This document shows, piece by piece, positions 29,681-39,348 of a stretch of DNA of 64,000 bases. The position numbers and the translations under genes were made by a program. Under the pieces are notes generated by a model. It saw only the letters and a list, made by a program, of their open reading frames with translations. It did no database searches and was not told where the DNA came from. The stretch is taken from NCBI GenBank assembly GCA_024305105.1, contig JAMWZA010000011.1:1-64000 (forward strand), in the 5' to 3' direction. Numbering within the stretch: the first letter of the stretch is position 1; each line of letters begins with the position of its first letter. Origin of the DNA: Marinoscillum sp. GTDB taxonomy: Bacteria; Bacteroidota; Bacteroidia; Cytophagales; Cyclobacteriaceae.

Positions 29681-30247
29681 TTAGATTACCGTTAGAATTT
29701 CTTTGACAACCAGCTCTACTTCTTCGTCAATCATGGACAAAACGCGCAGCCCTTGTAGACTGGAAAAGAGATACAGAGCTAGTGAATGGGCATTTCTCTG
29801 TTTGTCGATTTCCCCAGCTTCCTGAGCATCTTTGATTAAGATTTCAAACATGTCAACAACGTGCTTTTTGTTCTCAACTAGAAAGTTTTTCACCCGATCG
29901 TCATTACTCGCCATTTCGGTAGTGCAGCTGGTGATCATGCAGCCTTTATGGTTCCCTGCACTGATATCCCCGGCAATTCCTTCAAACAAAGAAATAATGG
30001 CCTTCCGTGGAGAATGCGCTCCTTTGGTAAAAGATCGAATGGTCTGGTCCTGCTGGGTTTGATAATGCTTCAATGCTTCCTGAAACAAAGAGAATTTATC
30101 GCCGAACGAATTGTAAAAGCTCGATCGATTCAAACCGGTCGCATCGACGAGATCTTGCATAGAAGTGCCGTTGTAGCCTTTTTTCCAAAAAAGCTCCATG
30201 ACATTCATCATGACCTGTTCTCTATCGAATGTGACTGATTTCGGCAT
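29681..30247 (-). CDS. TetR/AcrR family transcriptional regulator
   Basis: LFWKKGYNGTSMQDLVDATGLNRSSFYNSFGDKFSLFQEAL. Confidence 0.93.
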   Translation of the reverse strand: MPKSVTFDREQVMMNVMELFWKKGYNGTSMQDLVDATGLNRSSFYNSFGDKFSLFQEALKHYQTQQDQTIRSFTKGAHSPRKAIISLFEGIAGDISAGNHKGCMITSCTTEMASNDDRVKNFLVENKKHVVDMFEILIKDAQEAGEIDKQRNAHSLALYLFSSLQGLRVLSMIDEEVELVVKEILTVI

Positions 30248-30248
30248 A

Positions 30249-30266
30249 TTGAAACAAACGTTTCAT
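30249..30266. promoter_or_regulatory. Candidate TetR autoregulatory operator at the tetR start codon
   Basis: TTGAAACAAACGTTTCAT, one nt upstream of the ATG; shares GAAACRAACGTTTC with 29648-29665. Confidence 0.55.
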
Positions 30267-30301
30267 TGCAAAGATAGTTTTTAAGCGCCTTTATTAATAG
30301 A

Positions 30302-30335
30302 AAAACCATACAGACGATATTGTCTGTATGGTTTT
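30302..30335. terminator. Terminator hairpin downstream of htpG
   Basis: 14-bp perfect stem AAAACCATACAGAC-gatatt-GTCTGTATGGTTTT. Confidence 0.75.
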
Positions 30336-30406
30336 CGTTAGTGAGTGTCCCAGACCTTAAGCGTCTGGGGATCTATATAAATTCCGACCTCTGGCCGGGA
30401 CTGAAC

Positions 30407-32299
30407 TTACTTAGAGGCTAGCTCAACACTTCTATTGATGAAATCTGTCAATCGTTTACCACTCAGCATGCCCTGAGACAACATCGCCCAGTCGTATGCT
30501 TGCTTAGCCAGCTCCATTTGCTCCTCTTCGCTACTCGCCTCCACGATTTTCTTCGTGTATGCATGGTTGGCATTAACCGCCACAGAAAGGGTCATCGGCA
30601 TTTCACCAAACATCATTGGTCCTCCTCCACCCGCAGCTTGCATGTCCTTCATCCGTCGGATAAACTCTGGTAAAGTGATTGTCACCGGCATATCATCAGT
30701 AGCCATTGGCTCTACAACTACAGAGTTCTTATCATCATTGATCGCCTTTTTGTATGCCTCTTCTACTTTGGTTTTATCATCATCAGATAGTACCGACTCC
30801 TTTTTCTCATCCTTGTCGATCAGCTTGTCAATCACATCAGAGTCTACACGTTTCAGCGTAATGCCTTCATATTTCTGCTCGATGTGGTTAATGTAGTGGC
30901 TATCCACAGGCCCATCCAGAATCAACACATCATAGCTACGCTTCTTAGCTGTTTCGATGTATCCGTGCTGTTGGTCTTCATTTGTGGTATACAAGAACAC
31001 CACGTTCTTATCCTTGTTGGTTTGTGTGCCCTCTACTTGCTTTTTGTACTCATCAATATTAAAGAACTTACCATCGATGTTTTTGACCAAAGTGAAGTCT
31101 TTCGCCTTCTCTTCAAACTTCTCTTCTGAGATTACTCCATATTTGACAAATAGGCCAATATCTCCCCATTTCTGCTCGTAAGCAGGACGATCTTTTTTGA
31201 AGAGTTCACTCAATTTATCGGCTACTTTTTTGGTGATGTAGCCATTGATTTTCCGCACATTACCATCCGCCTGCAAGTAGCTTCTTGACACGTTTAGTGG
31301 AATATCTGGCGAGTCGATGACGCCATGTAGCAGCTGCAAAAAGTCCGGAACAATGTCCTTCACCTCATCGGTAATGAATACCTGGCGAGAGTATAGCTGA
31401 ATCTTATTTCGCTGAATCTCGATATCCTTTTTCAATTTTGGGAAATATAAAATTCCCGTCAGGTTGAAGGGATAATCCACATTCAAGTGAATCCAAAATA
31501 ATGGCTCCTCAGCAAACGGATATAGCTCTTTGTAAAATTCCTTGTAATCTTCGTCTGTCAGATCGCTTGGCGACTTGGTCCAAAGTGGTGCAGTGTTGTT
31601 AACAATGTTGTCTTTCTTAACTGTTTTCCACTTCTTCTTACCTTCTTCATCCTCGCCATCCTCTTCTTGTTGTTCTTTTTCTCCAAATCGAATAGGAATA
31701 GGTAAAAACTTAGAATATTTATCCAGAATTCCCTGAATGCGTTGTTCTTCCAAAAACTCTTCAGAGTCGTCAGCGATGTGCAGAACAATGTCCGTACCAC
31801 GCTCCTTCTTCTTACCTTTTTTGATTTCGAACTCTGTGTTGCCATCACAAATCCATACCGCCGGCTCTGCACCTTCTTCTCTCGATAGTGTATGAATCTC
31901 TACTTGTTTAGCAACCATAAAAGCAGAATAGAATCCAAGTCCGAAGTGACCAATGATCTGCTGATCATCCCCCTTATCCTTATACTTCTCTATGAATTCG
32001 GTAGCTCCTGAGAACGCAATTTGATTGATGTATTTTTTGATCTCATCGGCGGTCATACCGATACCTCGATCAGAAACGGTTATCGTTTTCTTTTCCTTAT
32101 CAACTTTTACATCCACGATCAAATCACCTAGCTCGCCGCTATATTCTCCTAGCTGTGCCAGTCGTTTGATTTTCTGTGAAGCATCCACCGCATTGGATAC
32201 CAACTCCCGTAGGAATATCTCATGATCGGAGTACAAAAACTTCTTGATGATCGGGAAGATGTTCTCCGTGTGGATTGAAATAGTACCTTTTTCTGCCAT
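30407..32299 (-). CDS. htpG: Molecular chaperone HtpG (Hsp90)
   Basis: FLRELVSNAVDASQKI, TVSDRGIGMTADEI, GHFGLGFYSAFMV. Confidence 0.97.
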   Translation of the reverse strand: MAEKGTISIHTENIFPIIKKFLYSDHEIFLRELVSNAVDASQKIKRLAQLGEYSGELGDLIVDVKVDKEKKTITVSDRGIGMTADEIKKYINQIAFSGATEFIEKYKDKGDDQQIIGHFGLGFYSAFMVAKQVEIHTLSREEGAEPAVWICDGNTEFEIKKGKKKERGTDIVLHIADDSEEFLEEQRIQGILDKYSKFLPIPIRFGEKEQQEEDGEDEEGKKKWKTVKKDNIVNNTAPLWTKSPSDLTDEDYKEFYKELYPFAEEPLFWIHLNVDYPFNLTGILYFPKLKKDIEIQRNKIQLYSRQVFITDEVKDIVPDFLQLLHGVIDSPDIPLNVSRSYLQADGNVRKINGYITKKVADKLSELFKKDRPAYEQKWGDIGLFVKYGVISEEKFEEKAKDFTLVKNIDGKFFNIDEYKKQVEGTQTNKDKNVVFLYTTNEDQQHGYIETAKKRSYDVLILDGPVDSHYINHIEQKYEGITLKRVDSDVIDKLIDKDEKKESVLSDDDKTKVEEAYKKAINDDKNSVVVEPMATDDMPVTITLPEFIRRMKDMQAAGGGGPMMFGEMPMTLSVAVNANHAYTKKIVEASSEEEQMELAKQAYDWAMLSQGMLSGKRLTDFINRSVELASK

Positions 32300-32466
32300 T
32301 GCTTTATATTCAGTTTTTTGATTTCAACGAATAGCACATGACCAAATACTATTCCAGAGCAGAAAAACTGTCAAAGTGTCACGGTATAGGACTTGTTGGT
32401 CAAGGGGAGACTGACAAAAAGGTTTTTTTGGCGCGAATGTGGTCTTAAAAAGCCGTAATAATAGAT

Positions 32467-32490
32467 GTCATCCTGAGGAAAGAATGATCC
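32467..32490. repeat. REP-like intergenic repeat fragment
   Basis: gtcatcctgaggaaagaatgatcc. Confidence 0.3.
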
Positions 32491-32576
32491 ATCCTAAAAT
32501 GGTAATGCCTTCTTTGAAATTTACTGACTTCTGCTTGGCTCTACCATGGAATGGCGAAAAAAGAATGACGGCTTTA

Positions 32577-33065
32577 TTACCTTATCCGATCCGCACTGCG
32601 CACCAACTTCTCGTCCTTGCGGATATAGCGATTACCCAGTGAATTGAATAGCAGACCTACAGCAATGATGTAGAAGCCAATCTGGAAATTACCTACCGTA
32701 TCGGGGTTCAGCATCTGGTCTCCTTTGGTAGAGTAATAATAAACGAAGCCCAGACAGCCGGCCATCAGCAGGGAGTTCAATGTATTCAGCTGCATTTGGC
32801 GTAACCTGTTTTTGTAAGTAAAAATAGAAATCAATGCTACGGCTGCCGCCAGGATAGCCAACACAGATATCCAATAGGTATCTACGGTAGCCATTGGCGT
32901 AAACTCTCCTGCCTCATCAAAGGAGGAGTAGACCAATTCGAAGGCATTCAACTCCACCACTTCCTGCGCATTGACATCAACTTTGTTCCACATGGGTAAA
33001 AACAAGATACTCACCATGATGATGGCCACTACCAACAAAAAGACAGACTGGATTCGCTGTAACAT
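32577..33065 (-). CDS. DUF4293-like membrane protein
   Basis: MLQRIQSVFLLVVAIIMVSILFLPMW; four TM stretches. Confidence 0.75.
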   Translation of the reverse strand: MLQRIQSVFLLVVAIIMVSILFLPMWNKVDVNAQEVVELNAFELVYSSFDEAGEFTPMATVDTYWISVLAILAAAVALISIFTYKNRLRQMQLNTLNSLLMAGCLGFVYYYSTKGDQMLNPDTVGNFQIGFYIIAVGLLFNSLGNRYIRKDEKLVRSADRIR

Positions 33066-33138
33066 AACTTTTTAGATTTAGGACGCAAAATTGGTCATCC
33101 CTGATCAATTCTACAACTGAACCATAAGTTAACCGATA

Positions 33139-33167
33139 GTCATCCTGAATTTATTTCAGAATCTATC
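33139..33167. repeat. REP-like intergenic repeat
   Basis: gtcatcctgaatttatttcagaatctatc, imperfect palindrome. Confidence 0.35.
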
Positions 33168-33244
33168 AGTAAAGATGCTTTAAGCTTGTCTCAATTAATA
33201 AAATACCTACAAGAGAAAGACATTGGTTCACTACTTTTGCGCCC

Positions 33245-33991
33245 GTGAGGTATTTTTTGGACATAGCTTATAGAGGAACAGCCTTTCATGGATGGCAAAT
33301 TCAACCCAACGCCATCACGGTACAAGAGGAAATAAATCGTGCACTTTCCACCTTGCTTCAGGTAAATACCGAATGCCTTGGAAGTGGCCGAACGGATGCA
33401 GGAGTGCATGCCAGCCAGCAGATAGCTCATTTTGATGTGAAGCAAAAATTGGATTCGGATCAGTTTCAATACAAGCTCAATGCACTCCTGCCTCATGACA
33501 TCAGCATTCAGAGAATTCGGCTGGTAAAAGATGAAGCACATGCGCGATTCGATGCAGTGAGCCGCTCCTATCAATACCACATGCACAAGCATAAGAACCC
33601 ATTTAAAACCGGACTTTCATACCTGTTCTCCAGACCAGTTGATGTTGAGAGAATCCGTGAAGCCACAGAACTAATCAAAAGCTGGGAAAACTTTCAGGCT
33701 TTCAGTAAGGTTCATACCGATGTGAAAACGTTCAACTGCACCATTCATCATATTGACTGGTCAGAATCGAACGACAGCCATGTGTTTTCCGTAAGTGCCA
33801 ATAGGTTTTTGAGAGGCATGGTGCGTGCGATGGTGGGAACACTGTTGGAAATTGGTCAAAACAAGATGAGTTTGACAGATCTTGAGCTCGTTCTTAAAAG
33901 TGGCGTTCGGTCCAATGCTGGTCGTTCTGCACCTCCAGAAGGCTTGTTTTTATCAGCCGTGGAGTACCCAAAAGACATATATTTAGATTAG
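33245..33991 (+). CDS. truA: tRNA pseudouridine(38-40) synthase TruA
   Basis: RGTAFHGWQIQPNAITVQEEINRAL, GSGRTDAGVHASQQIAHFD. Confidence 0.96.
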   Translation: MRYFLDIAYRGTAFHGWQIQPNAITVQEEINRALSTLLQVNTECLGSGRTDAGVHASQQIAHFDVKQKLDSDQFQYKLNALLPHDISIQRIRLVKDEAHARFDAVSRSYQYHMHKHKNPFKTGLSYLFSRPVDVERIREATELIKSWENFQAFSKVHTDVKTFNCTIHHIDWSESNDSHVFSVSANRFLRGMVRAMVGTLLEIGQNKMSLTDLELVLKSGVRSNAGRSAPPEGLFLSAVEYPKDIYLD

Positions 33992-33997
33992 TTAGAC

Positions 33998-35767
33998 TTG
34001 GAAAACGAAAAGAAGATTAGTGGGAATATCCTGGACGTACAAATCCTGAAAAGGCTCTTTGTATTTGCCCGACCATACATGAAGCAATTCTACCTGGTCA
34101 CCTTTCTGACCATTGCCCTGGCACTACTTACGCCATTGCGACCTAAGTTAATCCAAATGACCATCGACGATCATGTAGCCTACAATGATTATCAGGGGTT
34201 GGTGAAGTGGGTGATTATTTTGATCGTGCTGTTGGTGGTTCAAGCCATCGTCCAGTACTACCATACCTTCATGTCCAACTGGCTCGGACAATACATCATC
34301 AAAGACATTCGGATCAAGCTATTCAAACATATCCAGGCTCTGCGGTTAAAGTTTTTTGACAATACGCCAATCGGGAGACTTGTAACGAGGAATGTTTCAG
34401 ATATCGAAACGTTATCAGAAGTATTTAGTACAGGTGTAGCAGGTATTATCGCTGATATTCTTCAGCTCGTAGTAATACTATCCTTTATGTTTTACGAGAG
34501 CTGGCAATTATCACTGGTTAGCCTTTCGCTCTTGCCAATCTTGCTTTTTGCAACTTATATTTTCAAAGAAAAAGTGAAGGTTTCGTTCAATGAAGTTCGA
34601 ACGGCTGTATCCAATCTGAATGCGTTCGTACAGGAGCACATCACAGGAATGAACATCGTTCAAATCTTCAACGCTGAACGGCGGGAACATGAAAAGTTTA
34701 AAGAAATCAATCGCGAACATCGCCGGGCGAATATTCGGGCAGTTTTTTACTATGCCACCTATTTTCCAGTAGCTGAAATCATTCAGGCTGCTGGTATCGG
34801 TCTGGTCATTTGGTACGGAGCTGGTGGAGTGATTCGAGAGGAATTGACACTTGGAGTGCTGATTGCCTTCATCATGTACATTCAGATGTTTTTCCGTCCG
34901 ATTCGCATGATCGCCGACCGCTTTAACACCTTACAGATGGGCATAGTGGCCTCCAACAGGATCCTCGATCTCATGGATAGTGATGAGCACATTCCTGACA
35001 ATGGTGATTTCGCACCAGAGCAAATACAAGGTGCCGTAAAATTTGATAAAGTCTGGTTTGCCTACAACGAAGAAGACTGGGTACTCAAAGACATCAATTT
35101 CCAAGTACAAAAAGGGCAGGCACTTGCGCTGGTAGGTGCCACCGGGGCAGGAAAGTCTTCGGTGATCAACTTACTCACCCGGTCCTATGAAATCAATAAA
35201 GGATCGATCAGCATCGATGATCGTGATGTGAAGGAATATGAATTGTCTAACCTGAGAAAACATGTTTCGGTGGTTCTACAGGACGTTTTCCTTTTTTCAG
35301 ATACTATTTACAACAACATCACCCTTCGCAATCCAGACATCAGCAAAGAGAAAGTGGTAGAAGCTGCTGATATGGTTGGTGCTAAGACGTTCATAGAAAA
35401 ACTACCCGGCGGATTTGATTACAATGTCATGGAGCGTGGATCCACCCTTTCTGTAGGGCAGCGGCAATTGATCTCCTTCGTTCGTGCCATGGTCTACGAT
35501 CCGAAAATCATCGTTCTGGATGAAGCAACGAGTTCAGTGGATACGGAAACCGAAGAGTTGATTCAGGATGCGATCCAAAAACTGATGAAGGGTCGTACGT
35601 CCATCGTGATCGCTCATAGGCTGTCAACTATTCAAAATGCCGATAAGATCCTAGTACTTGACAAAGGAGAAATTGTAGAAGAAGGCACTCACGACAGCCT
35701 ACTTGATTTAGAAGGCTATTATGCCCAACTTCACCAAATGCAATACAAAGAAGTAGCAACCTCATGA
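33998..35767 (+). CDS. ABC exporter (ATP-binding/permease half-transporter)
   Basis: Walker A GATGAGKSS, signature STLSVGQRQL, Walker B IIVLDEATSSVD; 6TM domain. Confidence 0.95.
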   Translation: MENEKKISGNILDVQILKRLFVFARPYMKQFYLVTFLTIALALLTPLRPKLIQMTIDDHVAYNDYQGLVKWVIILIVLLVVQAIVQYYHTFMSNWLGQYIIKDIRIKLFKHIQALRLKFFDNTPIGRLVTRNVSDIETLSEVFSTGVAGIIADILQLVVILSFMFYESWQLSLVSLSLLPILLFATYIFKEKVKVSFNEVRTAVSNLNAFVQEHITGMNIVQIFNAERREHEKFKEINREHRRANIRAVFYYATYFPVAEIIQAAGIGLVIWYGAGGVIREELTLGVLIAFIMYIQMFFRPIRMIADRFNTLQMGIVASNRILDLMDSDEHIPDNGDFAPEQIQGAVKFDKVWFAYNEEDWVLKDINFQVQKGQALALVGATGAGKSSVINLLTRSYEINKGSISIDDRDVKEYELSNLRKHVSVVLQDVFLFSDTIYNNITLRNPDISKEKVVEAADMVGAKTFIEKLPGGFDYNVMERGSTLSVGQRQLISFVRAMVYDPKIIVLDEATSSVDTETEELIQDAIQKLMKGRTSIVIAHRLSTIQNADKILVLDKGEIVEEGTHDSLLDLEGYYAQLHQMQYKEVATS

Positions 35768-36309
35768 AAATAAAGTGGCAACGCATCGCTTATTTGATGC
35801 TGATTATTGTATTTCTTGGAGCCATTTTCACCTCTGTTTACTACCTACTCGGAGGCTTTGAGCCAATTGAAATCTATCGAATAGTCGATGGGAAGCGAAT
35901 CGTGGTTGGAAAACAATTCAACACCATGGTCAGCAACGACGAACCTAGAGTCTTTTTCGAAAAATGCCAGGACATGCTGGAAGCAGACAATATCGATGGG
36001 AAACTCACTGTCATCTCTTACGCCAATGACACCCTACAGCGGGGTGAAATTGCACAGTTCATTGGGATCGAATTAAACGGTGACATGGCTGAAATCCCCA
36101 GAAAATTTGAAGTACTGGAACTAAACTCCGCTGTTTATTACAAGATGTTTTTAACCATGCACCCATTGGTTCATCCACGCACTATAAATCACCTGACCAT
36201 GCTACAGGAAGAGGCCAATAAAAACAATGAAAAGCTAATAGGACATTTACTTACGACATTCTATCCTGATAACTCCAAAGTAGCTGAGAGTTGGGTGGCT
36301 GATTACTGA
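35764..36309 (+). CDS. Hypothetical membrane-anchored protein
   Basis: 181 aa with N-terminal TM; 4-nt overlap with upstream ABC gene. Confidence 0.7.
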   Translation: MKIKWQRIAYLMLIIVFLGAIFTSVYYLLGGFEPIEIYRIVDGKRIVVGKQFNTMVSNDEPRVFFEKCQDMLEADNIDGKLTVISYANDTLQRGEIAQFIGIELNGDMAEIPRKFEVLELNSAVYYKMFLTMHPLVHPRTINHLTMLQEEANKNNEKLIGHLLTTFYPDNSKVAESWVADY

Positions 36310-36346
36310 ATAGTTCGTAACGCCCAAAAATGAGTATGCCGTTTAT

Positions 36347-38287
36347 TTATTTGGGTATGTTTTTTAGGCTATGATTTTCTTTGGTATAGAATTCACCAAC
36401 TACCATATCAGAAGAATTGAGTTCTTCTGTTATATAGGATGTTGTGTAAAGCATTTGATAACTAGACCTATCATAAGCACCTACTCTATCAATTAGTAGT
36501 TTTTGTAGATTTTGAGCTCTTTTCATTTCAATACCTTTATCTTCCATATTGTCGGCAAAAATGAATCTTGGAAACCTCATATTGTCAATATGTAGGGATG
36601 CCAAGAAAACAGAAAATCGAGCTGATACTTTTAGGTAGAAATTAGAACTCGCCGAATATTTTGAGAATTTATTCGAAAGAAAAGTCAAGTTATTGGAATA
36701 GTCAATGAAAAAGTCACTGGCGTTTTTAAACTCATCTTGTCGATCTAGATCATGATTTAGGAGATAAACTCCTTCTTCTCGAACCTTTGCATTTATGTCA
36801 GCTTTAAGCTTCAATTGGGCTTGTTCGGTTCTATACACGTAGCTATTTAAGTATTCTACCTCTCGTTTTAGTTGATCCCTTTTTTCCAATAGTCTATTGT
36901 AAAGTTCTGCCTTCTCCAACATTGTTCGATACTGAAGAATCTCCCCCTCTATAAATCCTTTCTGGATATTTAATTCATCAATCTTTTCTTCATTGAATGA
37001 TTTCACATCTTCAAGAGCTTGATTGACTTTATTCTGGATGTCGTGCAACTTACCTACCTCGGCACTATACTTAGATTCTACTTCAATCAATTGTCTTTTA
37101 TTGATTTCCATTAGTTTTTGTGACTCTGCTATCTGGAATCCGATTTCAAGTTCCATTCGTTTGGCCTGAACTACTCCAAAAGATTCATCAATTGGTTCTT
37201 TACATAGTTTGCAATTAGCTCCAGATTCGGCAGAATTTATTTTTGTTAAACACTCAGGACAGTAATCTAAAGGAAGATTACCTAGAAATTCCCTAGTTTG
37301 AACTGAATTCCTAAGTGCCTTAATTTTGCGATTAATTGCATCAATAAAGTATTGTGAATCATTAATTTCATGATTTAATCGTGCAATCTCTTCATTTAAA
37401 ATCGTAACCTTTTTCCTCTGTTGAATAGAATCATCATTCAGCTTTTGAAATAGCAGTTGAGAATCCTCTTTATATTCATTTGCTCTTTCTTTAGATCTTA
37501 AAACGACAATTGCCTCTTGAATTTTTTGCAATTCTTTTTCTCTATTATCAATTGTTGTAATAAGATGGGAAGGATTAAGGGATAGTGGGTCTGTGAAAAA
37601 CTGAGATGTGGCCTTTATCTCGCTTTTTACTGAATCAAGTTCTTTTTGGGCAGAGATCAATCGCTTTTTATTCTCATATAGCTCCTCATTATAAACTCCT
37701 AACAATAAATCAGAAACCGTTTCTCTTGTCAATTGACTGTCAAAATGCTCATAGTAGAATAGTGAGTTCGTAGGAGATTCTTGGTCGATGTATAGCAACC
37801 TCAAAATCTGATGAAATGTAATGTTGTTATCTCCCTTAACGATTGGCAAATTTAAATTGTCAAACAGTACATTAGAGAAACTCTTCCTATTTTCTGTTGT
37901 TTTATATCCGAACCTTTGCCAAGATTTTCCTTCTGGGGGTTTGAAACTTTCGTCCATTGAGCCCCAAAATATATTTAATGGAGCCTGGGTGCTGATATTG
38001 CCCTCATCATCTTTTTGGAGTTCTCGCCTAATAGTGAAAAGTGTACCACTCATTTCTACTTCAGCAGATACCTCAGAGCATTTCCTAGCCTCTGGTACAA
38101 AATCGTTAAATGCACCCCCAAGTACAAAAAAGATGAAATGTGTTATGGTTGATTTTCCACTGCTGTTTTCTCCGCGAATGATATTCACCCCTCTATGAAA
38201 TAGTTCATCAAAAGCTGTTTTACCATCCTCAGTTAGTATAAAAAGTCGATTTAGAAAAAGTTGGTTACGCATCGTATTTACTTTCAA
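36347..38287 (-). CDS. SMC/Rad50-like ABC ATPase, candidate ABC-3C system ATPase
   Basis: Walker A GENSSGKSTI; coiled coil with CPEC...CKLC; degenerate signature SASSNFYLKVSA; Walker B-like RFPRFIFADNMEDKG. Confidence 0.8.
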   Translation of the reverse strand: MKVNTMRNQLFLNRLFILTEDGKTAFDELFHRGVNIIRGENSSGKSTITHFIFFVLGGAFNDFVPEARKCSEVSAEVEMSGTLFTIRRELQKDDEGNISTQAPLNIFWGSMDESFKPPEGKSWQRFGYKTTENRKSFSNVLFDNLNLPIVKGDNNITFHQILRLLYIDQESPTNSLFYYEHFDSQLTRETVSDLLLGVYNEELYENKKRLISAQKELDSVKSEIKATSQFFTDPLSLNPSHLITTIDNREKELQKIQEAIVVLRSKERANEYKEDSQLLFQKLNDDSIQQRKKVTILNEEIARLNHEINDSQYFIDAINRKIKALRNSVQTREFLGNLPLDYCPECLTKINSAESGANCKLCKEPIDESFGVVQAKRMELEIGFQIAESQKLMEINKRQLIEVESKYSAEVGKLHDIQNKVNQALEDVKSFNEEKIDELNIQKGFIEGEILQYRTMLEKAELYNRLLEKRDQLKREVEYLNSYVYRTEQAQLKLKADINAKVREEGVYLLNHDLDRQDEFKNASDFFIDYSNNLTFLSNKFSKYSASSNFYLKVSARFSVFLASLHIDNMRFPRFIFADNMEDKGIEMKRAQNLQKLLIDRVGAYDRSSYQMLYTTSYITEELNSSDMVVGEFYTKENHSLKNIPK

Positions 38288-38783
38288 CTAGGTCTGTTCT
38301 GTTTTTTAGTCCCTCAGTCCCAAAAAGAGACATCATATAGAAATGAGATGTCATCAATGCGACCGTGTTTCTTTCTTTGGGAGTTAATTCTTCGAAGTTT
38401 TCTACAAATTGATTTAAAATTGATTTGTTTATAATTTTTACTTGTTGCTCGGACAATGACAGCTTGTCGATTATGCCATATGATGCCAAACAATTTAATG
38501 CAGCCAATTGATAAGGTCTTATCTTTTCAAAAATCTTTCTGTTCTCGGTAATCAGTTCATACGGATTGTTTGAGTCTTTGATAAATTGTTTTCTTAGCTT
38601 TCGTATATCGGCCTCATCTCGTTTAAGACGGATCTCTTTTATTTTGTTTGGGAATAAAAAATAGAAATCCCAAATTCTGATTCTTTCTGTTTCAATTGTA
38701 CTTCCGTCATCAAACTTTTTCAATAGATGAATTATTCTAAATATCGAATGGTATAAATCGAATGCTTGATTATATACTATCAT
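38265..38783 (-). CDS. Candidate ABC-3C middle-component-like protein
   Basis: AFDLYHSIFRIIHLLKK....IETERIRIWDFYFLFPNKIKEIRL...KIFEKIRPYQLAALNCLASYGIID; overlaps the ATPase gene by 23 nt. Confidence 0.65.
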   Translation of the reverse strand: MIVYNQAFDLYHSIFRIIHLLKKFDDGSTIETERIRIWDFYFLFPNKIKEIRLKRDEADIRKLRKQFIKDSNNPYELITENRKIFEKIRPYQLAALNCLASYGIIDKLSLSEQQVKIINKSILNQFVENFEELTPKERNTVALMTSHFYMMSLFGTEGLKNRTDLVESKYDA

Positions 38784-39348
38784 AGTTTTTCCAATTTATG
38801 TGACACTTACCGGTTAAGAAGTAGATCATTCCATATATATCTTCAGTTGAGTAGTTGAGATAAGTATCATGTTCTCCTTCCTCATTAATCAAATTGAGGG
38901 TCGGTCCAATTACTTTCTCTAATACGTTTTTAAAAATTTCACCTTTTTTTGAACCGATATTTATTAATGGCTCAATATGTGTTTCGAAATCAATAATAAG
39001 TTTTGCGAAAATTTCACTATCAATTACTTGGGCTGATTCATAAAATCTATTTAACTCTAGTTGCTTTGCATATTTCTCTTTTCTTCGAAGTGCTCTGATA
39101 ATTTCTCTTTCAGTTAACCCTCCATCTGATAGCTTTACCTCTACTTCAACTCCATCTAGCTTTGTCAAATAATACTTCAGAGCTTCCATGACGCCCTCAT
39201 ATCTTTCATTTGAGGCAACCTCTTGTTTTAGTTTTTCAAATCTTGCTGAAAGCCTTGACCTATTTTGTAAATAGATTGCGCCGGAATTATCCTGAACAAC
39301 GACTTGCCTATCTATTTTTCCTTCATTTGTAATTTTTTGAGCCATCAC
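38770..39348 (-). CDS. Candidate ABC-3C CTD-like protein with N-terminal repeat motif
   Basis: C-terminal SEIFAKLIIDFETHIEPLINIGSKKGEIFKNVLEKVIGPTLNLI...YSTEDIYGMIYFLTGKCHINWKNY; N-terminal KITNEGKIDRQVVVQDNSGAIYLQN. Confidence 0.65.
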   Translation of the reverse strand: MMAQKITNEGKIDRQVVVQDNSGAIYLQNRSRLSARFEKLKQEVASNERYEGVMEALKYYLTKLDGVEVEVKLSDGGLTEREIIRALRRKEKYAKQLELNRFYESAQVIDSEIFAKLIIDFETHIEPLINIGSKKGEIFKNVLEKVIGPTLNLINEEGEHDTYLNYSTEDIYGMIYFLTGKCHINWKNYDSI

